Origin: Egerieenecus sp048201975
GTDB lineage: Bacteria > Bacillota > Clostridia > Christensenellales > Aristaeellaceae
DNA length: 26,054 nt
Assembly: GCA_048201975.1 (NCBI GenBank)
Contig: DBFBGQ010000027.1
Coordinates: forward strand, 1-26,054
Reading direction: 5' to 3'
How positions within the stretch are numbered: position 1 is the stretch's first letter; every line of letters begins with the position of its first letter. Below the pieces are notes generated by a model, which had not been told where the DNA came from, searched no databases, and saw only the letters and a program-made list of their open reading frames with translations. Positions 1 through 7,770 of the stretch are shown here, in pieces. The position numbers were made by a program, and so were the translations under genes.

Positions 1-89
1 CCTCCGCAGAGGCGACACCCCTGCGCCTGCAAGCACGCAATGTAAAACTTGCAAGAATTTCGGGGTCAAATCCTTTGTCAACAGCTTGA

Positions 90-121
90 GGAAGGGACTG
101 TTTGTATCCCTTCCTTTTTTT
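90..121 (+). terminator. Rho-independent terminator of a gene upstream of the window
   Basis: An 8-bp perfect stem (GGAAGGGA at 90-97 with TCCCTTCC at 107-114) encloses a 9-nt loop and is followed directly by seven T residues. The T-run is on the + strand only, so it should end rightward transcription entering from the left edge and not the leftward GH31 operon. Bases 1-89 before it hold no recognisable gene. A short open stretch ends with TGA at 87-89 but is too short to identify. Confidence 0.75.
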
Positions 122-137
122 GCTGCAACCAGGGGCA

Positions 138-2603
138 TCACATGCCAATCAGATCCCGGCGGGCGTAGTCAATCCGCACCTGAAAATTCCACGGCGCGTC
201 AGGGAGCCGAATCATCACATGCCGGTTGGTCATATGGAAATACCATCCCCGCTCGCACTGGTCATAGTCCGACCTGTTGAGCAGCTGCGGAACTTCCGCC
301 CCGTCCACATCCACCCGCAGGGGACAAATCGCGCGCGCGTCCACCTCCAGCTCATAGGCGCGCGGGGACGCCTCCAGGCATCCAGTGGTCGTGAAGCTGA
401 TCACCAGCGCTTCCTGCTGAGGCCGCGCCTCCACCAGGGTTTCCAGATACGCACCGGATCGATAGGCGTTGCTGACGCCGTCATCCTCGTACAGTGTGAA
501 GGAAGCAGCGCGGCTGGCCTGTATCAACAGCTTCATCCGGCGGAAGCACTCGCAGGTCAAGCGCAAACCGGGTTCCACCAGCGGCAGAACGGTCCCCTCC
601 CGGTAGAGCAGCGGAATTCGTTCCAGGGGCGCGTCCAGCGTCACGCGCTGACCACCCGTATACCGCTGGTGCGTATACCAGTCAAACCAATCGCAGCCCT
701 TGGGCAGGTAGACTTCACGTGTGCGCGCACCGGGTTCCAACACGCTGGCCACCAGCAGGAATGGCCCGTAGCAGAAATCGAAGCTTTCCTCCAGGCATTG
801 AGGATCCTCGGGGAATTCATACAGCATAGGCCGCATGACCGGGTCGCCAAACAGCGATGCCTGGCGCATCAGCCCATACAGATAGGCGGCCAGCGCATAG
901 CGCAGGCGTATGGCCTCCCGCACCACAGGCGTATATTCTGGGTAGCTCCAGGGCTGGGTAACGGTATTATCCGTGTTGCAGGAATGAATGCAGAAGCGCG
1001 GCTGGAAGATGCCGTTCTGCACCCAGCGCACAAACAGCTCCGCATCCGGCGCCGGTCCCATAAAGCCGCCCACATCGCTGCCCTGATTCGCTACGCCGGA
1101 CAGGCTCATGCCCAGCATCATCGGAATATTGAAGCGCAGGTTCCTCCAGGAAGTAAAGTTATCCCCGGACCAGGTTTGAGCATAGCGCTGTATGCCCGCG
1201 TATCCGGCCCGGCTGAGCACATAGGGCCGCTGGCCGGCATCATGCTCCTGGGTGGCCTCCACCGCCATGCGCGCCATGAGGTTGGCAAACACCGGCTTCA
1301 TGTGCCGCGCAGGATAGGGCTCGCCATCCCCGGCGCAAAGGGTATCCTCCCGGGAAATTTCATATTCATTGTTGTCATCCCACAAGGCGGGTATGCCCTT
1401 TTCCAGGAGCTGCCGCCGCAGCTGCTCCTTCCACAGGCGCCGGCCCTCCGGTGCGGTAAAGTCAATGAAAGCGGCCTGGCCGCCCCAGTAACGTTCCAGC
1501 GCGGGCTGCTGATCCGTCCCCCGCTTCAGGAACGCTCCCTGGCTGGCAAAGCGCTCAAATAGGGGATTCACCGTAAGCATAGCAGGCTTTACATTGGGGG
1601 AAAGCAATATGCCTCGCTCAGCCATCTCCCGGCAAAACCCGGCCGGATCCGGGAAACGCTGCTGATTCCAGTGAAACACGCAGCGCTTGCCCTCCAGCGC
1701 GGTATAGCCGGAGGACATGTGATAGCCGTCGCAGGGAATTTCCTGCCGGTCCATTTCATCCACAAAGGAGGCAATGGCCTGATCCGCCCGGCTTTCCGCC
1801 TCCGTGTAATACATGGTGGAAGCCATGTAACCCATGGTTTTCAGCGGCGGCATGCAGGTGGTGCCGGTCAGGGCCGCATAAGCGCGCACCACCGCCTGCG
1901 GCGTATCCCCCAGCAGCAGATAGTAGTCCAGCGGCCCCGCTTCGCAGCTGAAGGAAGCAAACTTCTCCCAGTAGCCGCTGTGCTCGCAGCCCAAATCAAA
2001 AGCGCCCTCCGAAGGGTTATCATAAAACACGCCGCACCAGCTGCCGTCTTCCTCCCGGTGCTTGAGAAAAAATGGGATATGCTTGTAGAGCGGATCCGTG
2101 CGCTGCGCATCATAGCCGATGGTATCGCTGCTGTACATGCGCAAACGGCGGCGGTACTTGTCCAGCTCCCCGCTTTTTTCCCCGAAGCCGTAGTAGTGCG
2201 TAAAGCCGTCCTGGGCAAAGAAATGCCGCCGGTATCCGCGACCGTCCCGCCCATAGGCGCGGCCTGCCAGATCCCGATGCACGCGCCGTCCGTCCGCAAA
2301 CACCGTGAGCGCAAAGGGCTCCCGGGCGACCTCAACGCGCATGCCATAGGCCTCCAGGCATACCTGCGCCGCCGTCTCGGAGATCTCCACCTGGCAGGGC
2401 GGCACAACGGTTTTCTCATCGGCCAGCACCCGCTGTGCCCGGGAAACCAGCAGCGCCGCATAGGATTCCCTGGGTTCCGGCTCCTGGCGGAAGGCGTAGC
2501 AAACGCGCAGGATATCCTGCCGGAGAAACTCCACCGTGCAGCAGCCGTCCGACAGCGTAAAGGCCACACCGCAGGAAGTACGTTCATATTTTTGCATCGC
2601 CAT
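138..2603 (-). CDS. Glycoside hydrolase family 31 protein (alpha-glycosidase)
   Basis: Predicted cytoplasmic retaining alpha-glycosidase of 821 residues, without a signal peptide. The GH31 layout is visible: an N-terminal beta-sandwich (about 1-240), a TIM barrel (about 250-590) and C-terminal beta domains. The segment WDDNNEYEI (about residues 408-416) fits the GH31 nucleophile motif W-x-D-x-N-E, with the second Asp as candidate nucleophile. WSGDN (about 478-482) carries the likely acid/base Asp. The start at 2603 is chosen because GGGAGG lies 5-6 bases before that ATG; an upstream in-frame ATG at 2630 has no comparable site. It is the last gene of the leftward locus, 27 bp after the esterase-like gene. 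GH31 includes alpha-glucosidases, xylosidases, galactosidases and alpha-N-acetylgalactosaminidases; the subfamily cannot be fixed by eye, so substrate is open. Family assignment is secure. Confidence 0.9.
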   Translation of the reverse strand: MAMQKYERTSCGVAFTLSDGCCTVEFLRQDILRVCYAFRQEPEPRESYAALLVSRAQRVLADEKTVVPPCQVEISETAAQVCLEAYGMRVEVAREPFALTVFADGRRVHRDLAGRAYGRDGRGYRRHFFAQDGFTHYYGFGEKSGELDKYRRRLRMYSSDTIGYDAQRTDPLYKHIPFFLKHREEDGSWCGVFYDNPSEGAFDLGCEHSGYWEKFASFSCEAGPLDYYLLLGDTPQAVVRAYAALTGTTCMPPLKTMGYMASTMYYTEAESRADQAIASFVDEMDRQEIPCDGYHMSSGYTALEGKRCVFHWNQQRFPDPAGFCREMAERGILLSPNVKPAMLTVNPLFERFASQGAFLKRGTDQQPALERYWGGQAAFIDFTAPEGRRLWKEQLRRQLLEKGIPALWDDNNEYEISREDTLCAGDGEPYPARHMKPVFANLMARMAVEATQEHDAGQRPYVLSRAGYAGIQRYAQTWSGDNFTSWRNLRFNIPMMLGMSLSGVANQGSDVGGFMGPAPDAELFVRWVQNGIFQPRFCIHSCNTDNTVTQPWSYPEYTPVVREAIRLRYALAAYLYGLMRQASLFGDPVMRPMLYEFPEDPQCLEESFDFCYGPFLLVASVLEPGARTREVYLPKGCDWFDWYTHQRYTGGQRVTLDAPLERIPLLYREGTVLPLVEPGLRLTCECFRRMKLLIQASRAASFTLYEDDGVSNAYRSGAYLETLVEARPQQEALVISFTTTGCLEASPRAYELEVDARAICPLRVDVDGAEVPQLLNRSDYDQCERGWYFHMTNRHVMIRLPDAPWNFQVRIDYARRDLIGM

Positions 2604-2630
2604 AGCGTCCCTCCCGTTTTTGATTGCCAT

Positions 2631-4316
2631 TCATTGCTGATGCTTATCCATAAAGTTCAGGCAACGTGCGATCACCCACGGCTCATGGTACCAGGAATCC
2701 CCATGATGCGGACGGCCTTCCTCCAGCAGCAGCTCGTCCCCCGCCTCCGAACGCGCCTGGCGGAGCGCATGATACATTTTTTCCGCCTGCCAGGGGGATA
2801 CCAGCTCGTCCCCGGTGCCGCTGATCAGCAGGAACGGCGGCGTCGCCGGATTCACGTGCGTCAGCGGGCTGGCCAAGAGGCAAAGCTCCGGCACCAGCGA
2901 GGTGGCGCAGCCCAGGAAGCGCGAAAACGGAGAAGCAGCATCCCTTGCCAGCTCCTCCGGCGTCAGGGCAGGACACGACTCCGGCGTCAGATCATAGGGT
3001 CCGCACCATGCCACCACGCCCCGGACGTTCCCCGCCAGAGGCCCGCCCTCTCCGTGGGTCAGGTCCTCCATGGCCGGGTTACCCTCCGTCGCCGCCGTCA
3101 TGGCCACCAACCATGCTCCCGCCGACGCCCCCCAAAGGAACACCCGGCCCATGTCCAGTCCATAGGCGTCCGCATGCGCGCGTAGGTAGCGCAGCGCCGC
3201 TTTTGCGTCGTAGAGCGCTGCCGGGAAGCGGGCCTCTCCGCTGAGCCTGTATTGCAGGCTTACCACCGCGTACCCCCTGTCCAAACCGCACAGCATGGGA
3301 ATCACATCGTTTCCGCGCTGCCAGCCATAGGCAAAAGCACCCCCATGACAGTACACGATCACCGGATAGGGCCCCTTTGCCGGAGCGTCCGGCAGCCAGA
3401 TGTCCAGCTGCTGGCCGGCGGACTGCGGCGCATAGGCCAGATCCAGATACTTGTGCTCCACCGCATCCAGATAAACCTGCGGAAGCGTCCGCGAAATGTC
3501 CACACAGCGCTTCATTTCCTGGCAGGCCGCCTCCACCGCGTCCTGGGGCGCGGGGAAGGCATCCGCCTGAGCATCCCAGGCCATGGGCAGCATCCGGTCG
3601 TTGGGGAACGCCCCCCGAAGCGCCAGCACGCAGGCGGCTGGAAGCCGTTGGTGGAAGCCCATCAATATGGTCCGCCCAATGTACAGGATGCCCCCGGCGG
3701 GCTGCCCGGTCACGGCAATGGACGCCACCGTTACATCCGGCGTCCACACGGGATTGACCGCCTGCTCTGCCAGATCGCACAGCTTTTCCGCCAGGCCGGA
3801 AAGGGAGATTTCTCCCTCGCAGCAGACGGCCGGGAGCACCAGCGTCAGCCGTCCGGGAACCAGGCTCTCCATGGATCGGGCCAGGGCCGCGGCGTCGCAG
3901 GGCACAGGAAGGTTTACCAGCAGCGCAACGCCCTTGCCCTGCGCATCGTCAAAGCGCAGCATGGTCAGTTCGCCATCCGGCGCGCCTGCGGGACCGAAAT
4001 TCCGCCGTCGCAGGGTAGCCATGGCCGCGGGCTGCCGGTTGGCCAGCGCTGCGGCCACGGCCTGCTGCGCCTCCTCCAGCGCCTGTTGCGCGGGCAAAAC
4101 CTCCCCGCCCTGGCACAGCACCCACACATGATCCTCCGGCAATCCCGCCTGGACGGCGACAGCCTGGCGCAGAGGCGCCGCTTCCACGCGGCCCGCCACC
4201 GTCAACAGCAGCGCCCGCTGCACATTTTCCACCAGGAACGCCCGAACGCCGCCGCAAGCGCCGCCGCCCGCATAAAGCCTGCGCTCCCGCACCAGGGACA
4301 ATATCGATTCTTTCAT
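2631..4316 (-). CDS. Alpha/beta-hydrolase (esterase-like) with degenerate ceramidase-like N-terminal domain
   Basis: 561 residues, no signal peptide. The C-terminal half (about 270-555) is an alpha/beta-hydrolase of the hormone-sensitive-lipase/carbohydrate-esterase type. It has an HGG oxyanion motif at about 324-326, nucleophile Ser398 in GASAG, a candidate acid Asp503 in SGTGDE, and a His pair at 537-538. It probably removes acyl groups from imported sugars. The N-terminal half (about 1-230) resembles, by its pattern of conserved hydrophobic and glycine positions, the neutral/alkaline ceramidase-like domain, but the metal-binding THTH and HP motifs are absent, so it is probably non-catalytic; this is my reading and unproven. 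Start 4316 has GGGGAG about 9 bases upstream. The earlier in-frame ATG at 4343 falls in the U-tract of the preceding terminator and is unlikely. It lies between the solute-binding protein gene and the GH31 gene. Confidence 0.8.
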   Translation of the reverse strand: MKESILSLVRERRLYAGGGACGGVRAFLVENVQRALLLTVAGRVEAAPLRQAVAVQAGLPEDHVWVLCQGGEVLPAQQALEEAQQAVAAALANRQPAAMATLRRRNFGPAGAPDGELTMLRFDDAQGKGVALLVNLPVPCDAAALARSMESLVPGRLTLVLPAVCCEGEISLSGLAEKLCDLAEQAVNPVWTPDVTVASIAVTGQPAGGILYIGRTILMGFHQRLPAACVLALRGAFPNDRMLPMAWDAQADAFPAPQDAVEAACQEMKRCVDISRTLPQVYLDAVEHKYLDLAYAPQSAGQQLDIWLPDAPAKGPYPVIVYCHGGAFAYGWQRGNDVIPMLCGLDRGYAVVSLQYRLSGEARFPAALYDAKAALRYLRAHADAYGLDMGRVFLWGASAGAWLVAMTAATEGNPAMEDLTHGEGGPLAGNVRGVVAWCGPYDLTPESCPALTPEELARDAASPFSRFLGCATSLVPELCLLASPLTHVNPATPPFLLISGTGDELVSPWQAEKMYHALRQARSEAGDELLLEEGRPHHGDSWYHEPWVIARCLNFMDKHQQ

Positions 4317-4341
4317 TGTGCGTCTCTCCCCTATCGGTCGC

Positions 4342-4375
4342 AAAAAATTTCAGCGCCTGTTGCCAGGCGCTGAAA
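4342..4375 (-). terminator. Terminator/attenuator after the solute-binding protein gene
   Basis: Read on the minus strand, a 12-bp stem with core CAGCGCCTG/CAGGCGCTG (arms around 4351-4359 and 4364-4372) and a 4-nt loop is followed by AAATTTTTT. It lies 26 bp after the stop of the solute-binding protein gene and just before the esterase-like gene. It probably gives partial termination and protects the 3' end of the transporter mRNA, so that the binding protein is made in excess over the downstream enzymes. Confidence 0.85.
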
Positions 4376-4401
4376 GGACACGGTTCCTTCGGTAACAAGG
4401 A

Positions 4402-5637
4402 TTACTGATCGGCAATGGTCTCGTTGATCAGCGCATCCATGGAGGTTACAAAGTCATCAATGCTCATCTGATCAGAAAGCACCGCCGAGAGCTGCTCCAC
4501 AAAGTCCGTGGAAATCAGGCCGGGCACGCCGGACAGGTTCCATTCGCCGCTGAGGGATTCATTGGAGGCAACTTCGTTGGAGAACACCGCAAAGTCCGCC
4601 GCATATTTGCTATCGGAGGTAACTTCCTCGTCGGTCACCAGGCCGTTGATGAAGAAGTTCGGCTCGCAGTAGCGGCTGAAGTTCTCATAGCGGGTGAACC
4701 ATTCGATGAAGTCGCAGGCTTCCTGCTCCAGGCCGGTATCGGCAAAGGCAGCCAGATGCTTGGAACCGGAGATGGTGGCGCGCTGCACATCCTTGGGCAG
4801 ATAGGTCACGCCCCACTCAAAGTCGGTGATTTCCGTGTCGTAGTTGGTGATCAGCCAGCTGCCGCCGATGTGGCAAGCCACCTGGCCGCTGCGGAACAGG
4901 TTGTTGGGGTTCTCGGCGCCCAGCCATACGGAGGTGGGGATGATGCCGTTCTTGTGCAGGTCATAGAAGTACTGCACCGCCCGGCGGGCCGCATCGCTGT
5001 CAAAGGCGCTGGCCGTCTGGTCCTCGTTGAGCAGGCTGCCGCCCGCAGAGTACAGGAAGGTGCAGAAGCGATAGGTGGTTTTGTCCACCACCAGGCCATA
5101 GCGGCACGCGCCGGAGTCGATGACCTTTTGCAGGGCTTCCTCAAACTCTTCCCAGGTCCACACTTCGTCGGGAGACTGCGGTACTTCCACGCCAGCCTGC
5201 GCGAAAGCAGTCTTGTTATACACACAGCCCACCACCGCAAACTCCATGGGCACAGCCACCAGGCGTCCGTCCCAGATCTTGCCGCTCAGGTCGGAGAAGC
5301 GGGACTGGAAATCCTCGGGCATATATTCGTTCAGGTCCAGCAGATAGTCCAGGTAGCTGGTAACGTTGGTGGTGCGGGCCAGGGCAGGCCGCTCATTGGC
5401 AGCCAGCATGGTCTTGAGCTTGTTCTCATAGTCCGCGTAGGCCACCTCCAGGATCTCGATCTCGATGCCCGGGTGCTCGGCCTCATACTCGTCAATCAGG
5501 CCCTGCATGACCACGCCCTCCTGTCCATCGCTGAACCACAGCATGGTGAGGGTCTTGGTCTCCTCCGCAAAAACGGTAGGTATTGCGGCGCAGACCAGGG
5601 CCAGCGCCAGGACCAGTGCAACCAGTTTTTTCATCAT
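4402..5637 (-). CDS. Extracellular sugar-binding protein of a CUT1-type ABC transporter
   Basis: A 411-residue family 1 extracellular solute-binding protein that should capture an oligosaccharide outside the membrane for the two permeases encoded at 10305-11997. Residues 1-24 form a signal peptide: Lys3-Lys4, a hydrophobic core rich in Leu, Val and Ala, then VFA before Glu25. No canonical lipobox is seen; the only Cys (Cys16) follows Val and not Gly, Ala or Ser, so signal peptidase I cleavage is more likely than lipid anchoring. The mature protein begins TLTMLWFSDGQEG and has WTWEEFEEAL and GGSWLITNY segments typical of the family. AAAGGAGG lies 7 bases before the chosen ATG. The gene has its own promoter and a strong stem-loop after it, so it is likely expressed above the rest of the locus. 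Confidence 0.93.
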   Translation of the reverse strand: MMKKLVALVLALALVCAAIPTVFAEETKTLTMLWFSDGQEGVVMQGLIDEYEAEHPGIEIEILEVAYADYENKLKTMLAANERPALARTTNVTSYLDYLLDLNEYMPEDFQSRFSDLSGKIWDGRLVAVPMEFAVVGCVYNKTAFAQAGVEVPQSPDEVWTWEEFEEALQKVIDSGACRYGLVVDKTTYRFCTFLYSAGGSLLNEDQTASAFDSDAARRAVQYFYDLHKNGIIPTSVWLGAENPNNLFRSGQVACHIGGSWLITNYDTEITDFEWGVTYLPKDVQRATISGSKHLAAFADTGLEQEACDFIEWFTRYENFSRYCEPNFFINGLVTDEEVTSDSKYAADFAVFSNEVASNESLSGEWNLSGVPGLISTDFVEQLSAVLSDQMSIDDFVTSMDALINETIADQ

Positions 5638-5678
5638 ACGAACGCCTCCTTTGTCTTGCTTGGGAAGTTGTTGACCTA

Positions 5679-5707
5679 ATTATACCATGTGATGGGAATA
5701 TCACATT
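5679..5707 (-). promoter_or_regulatory. Promoter of the solute-binding protein gene with overlapping dyad operator
   Basis: On the minus strand an extended -10 (TGGTATAAT; TATAAT at 5684-5679) lies about 40 bp before the start codon. The -35 position (AATGTG at 5707-5702) is poor, which suggests dependence on an activator. An 18-bp dyad, TGTGAT-N6-ATCACA (5688-5705), fills the gap between the -35 and -10 elements. The AraC-type gene ends just upstream. Confidence 0.65.
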
Positions 5708-5726
5708 TTTGGATTTGTGGAGAAAA

Positions 5727-6653
5727 TTATTGATTTTTGCTATCATGCAGCTCCTGTACATATTTCTTGGGGGTCTTGCCCACATGCTTCTGAAAGGTGC
5801 TGATAAAGTGGCTGTCGCTATTGTAGTTCAGAGCGATGGCCACATTGCGTATGGAGCAGCCCTGCTTGAGCATCTGCTTGGCGCGGATCATTTTCTGCAT
5901 GGTGATGTACTGCATGATGCTAAAGCCCGTTTCCTTTTTGAAGTAATGGCTCAGGTAATATTTGTTGATGAAGAACTCGTTGGCGATGGCGTTCAGGTCC
6001 AGGCGGCTCTCCACATTTTCGCAAATATACGCCTTGATGCGCTGCACGCGAACCCGGTTGGTATCCCGCATGTCGAAGGAAATTTCCGCCTGGTTCTGCG
6101 CTTCCTCATCATGGTTGGAATGAAAAAAGTCGAAAAGATTCTGCACGCTCACCAGCACCTCGGCAATCAGCAGATAGAGCATGGCGTGTGCCTCCGGATC
6201 CTGGCGCATGCTGTAATACGGGTCGATCCGATCCATCAGGTTGACCAGGTTGGCAAGCGCCTGGCCGGACAGTGTGATCCGCCGGAAGGTCCCCTCCGTA
6301 GCCGCCTGGTCGAAATATTTCAGGCAGCTGTAGGAAAGCGGCTCAAACATGCTGCGGATGATCTTTGGATCGAACATGATCACATACCTGCTGTAATCCG
6401 ATTCCTCCGGGGCGTTCACCCGATGCGGCTCGTTGCTGCGAAACAGAAGCAGGTCGCCGAAAGAGGTCTTGAACCGGCTGCTGTTCACATCCACTGTGTT
6501 GCCGTTGCTCATAATCAGGATGATCTCGCAGGTTTCGTGGTAGTGGTAGTTCTGCATGGTCCAGTTTCGGGACGTTCCTTTGTAGTAGTAAATTTCCCCC
6601 AATTCCTCGTGAAACGCCATTACGCGCTCATTTTTGTCCGCCACGGTCGACAC
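5727..6653 (-). CDS. AraC-family transcriptional regulator of the glycan locus
   Basis: 308 residues. The N-terminal part has a cupin-like sensing domain (YHYHETCEIILI about residues 36-47, then an acidic GNTVDVNSS turn). The C-terminal about 100 residues hold the two helix-turn-helix units of AraC/XylS proteins (DLNAIANEFFINKYYLSHYF, then SIRNVAIALNYNSDSHFISTF and the closing GKTPKKYVQEL). It lies inside the transport and hydrolase operon, 12 bp after the GH105 gene and 89 bp before the solute-binding protein gene, so it most likely activates this locus and the divergent GH1 gene in response to a sugar. The annotated start is GTG at 6653 behind a weak GGATGG; the in-frame ATG of MAFHEELG, 11 codons later, is an alternative. 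Family assignment is firm, the ligand unknown. Confidence 0.9.
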   Translation of the reverse strand: MSTVADKNERVMAFHEELGEIYYYKGTSRNWTMQNYHYHETCEIILIMSNGNTVDVNSSRFKTSFGDLLLFRSNEPHRVNAPEESDYSRYVIMFDPKIIRSMFEPLSYSCLKYFDQAATEGTFRRITLSGQALANLVNLMDRIDPYYSMRQDPEAHAMLYLLIAEVLVSVQNLFDFFHSNHDEEAQNQAEISFDMRDTNRVRVQRIKAYICENVESRLDLNAIANEFFINKYYLSHYFKKETGFSIMQYITMQKMIRAKQMLKQGCSIRNVAIALNYNSDSHFISTFQKHVGKTPKKYVQELHDSKNQ

Positions 6654-6665
6654 ATCACCATCCGT

Positions 6666-7757
6666 TCAGATTATATCCTGCCAATACGCCTGCATGGCTT
6701 CCTGCAACAGCAAAATGGTCATCGCCTGCCCATAGGTCATCGTGAAGCAGGGGATATCCATGTAAAACTGCTCGTCCTGGCCAATGGGCGTGCCGTAGGA
6801 GACCTGACGTACTGCGCCGTCCTGGTCAATCAGCGCAAGCATGGCGGGCACCGCCTTGCGGATGCAGGGCAGATACGTTTCCACCGGCAGATAGCCCAGG
6901 CGTACCGCCTTCATGATGCCGCACAGCACCGCGGCGCTGCCCGACGCCTCGATATACGAATCCTTGCGGCGGATCACCGTATGCCACAGCCCCGCCTCCG
7001 GGTCCCAGTAGCCCAGCAGCGCCTCCACCTGCCGCTGGAAGGTAGCCATCATATACCGACGAAGCTCCGCAGGCATGTGTTCCTGCTCAGCAATAAAGTC
7101 AATAATTGCCACCGTGTACCAGCCGTTCCCCCGCAGCCACCAGACCTTGCCATAGTTGTTCATTTTCTGGAAAGACCATCCATGGAAAAACAGCCCGGAC
7201 TGCGGGTCAAACAAATACTTGATGTGGGCCAGCACCTGATAGTTGGCCTCCTGCACCATGTCGGGCCGATGAAGCATCCGCCCGGCCCGGGCCAGGAACA
7301 GCACGGTCATGAACAGCGTATCGATGAGCAGCTGATCGGCGTTGGGATCGCCGGTGATCATGTGCTGCATGCATCCATCCCCGGTGCGGATCAGCCCCGA
7401 TGGCGACATGACCCATTCCGCCCAGTCGCGGATCAGCGCGTCATACTCCTCCCTGGGTTCCAGTTCCTGCAGATAGGTGAGCGCCAGCATCGGGCAGGTG
7501 GAATTCACATTGCGCTCAATGCGGTCCATATGGGGCAGATGCTTGGCATACCAGTCCTTCAAAAAGGCCAGCACCGTTTGGTCGCCACTGTCCAGGTAGT
7601 AGCGCATCAAACCCAGCAGGCCTACGCCCTGGGGCCATTCCCAGGCGCCCATATCCAGCAGGCTCACTGGGAAACGCTCCTTCTGTCCCTGGGTTCCCAG
7701 GTGCATCATGCAATGGGACACCTGCAGCAGCTTCTGCTCCAGCAAAGTCTTCTCCAT
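6666..7757 (-). CDS. GH105-type unsaturated uronyl hydrolase
   Basis: 363 residues, no signal peptide, so cytoplasmic. GH105 enzymes (YteR/YesR type) remove the 4,5-unsaturated galacturonic or glucuronic acid end that polysaccharide lyases leave. The family pattern runs along the whole chain: WEWPQGVGLLGL (39-50), Asp141 and Asp146 in DQLLIDTLFM (candidate catalytic Asp), HGWSF (192-196), WWLRGNGW (206-213), SYIEASGSA (267-275) and a final YGQA segment, consistent with an (alpha/alpha)6 barrel. Length matches the family. AAGGAG about 9 bases before the ATG overlaps the stop of the preceding gene, indicating translational coupling. The presence of this enzyme is the main clue that the imported substrate contains an unsaturated uronic acid. 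GH88 is a less likely alternative. Confidence 0.87.
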   Translation of the reverse strand: MEKTLLEQKLLQVSHCMMHLGTQGQKERFPVSLLDMGAWEWPQGVGLLGLMRYYLDSGDQTVLAFLKDWYAKHLPHMDRIERNVNSTCPMLALTYLQELEPREEYDALIRDWAEWVMSPSGLIRTGDGCMQHMITGDPNADQLLIDTLFMTVLFLARAGRMLHRPDMVQEANYQVLAHIKYLFDPQSGLFFHGWSFQKMNNYGKVWWLRGNGWYTVAIIDFIAEQEHMPAELRRYMMATFQRQVEALLGYWDPEAGLWHTVIRRKDSYIEASGSAAVLCGIMKAVRLGYLPVETYLPCIRKAVPAMLALIDQDGAVRQVSYGTPIGQDEQFYMDIPCFTMTYGQAMTILLLQEAMQAYWQDII

Positions 7758-7770
7758 GGTATTCCACTCC

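Noticed and set aside
3..89. Open frame ending with TGA just before the terminator at 90-121, perhaps the tail of an upstream gene.
   Set aside because: Only 28 codons are visible, with no recognisable motif; a terminator starting directly at the stop is possible but not enough to call a gene.
102..1562. Long open frame on the + strand opposite the GH31 gene, and similar long frames opposite the other genes.
   Set aside because: They are shadows produced by GC-rich codon use; they lack ribosome binding sites and family motifs, while the opposite strand encodes recognisable enzymes.
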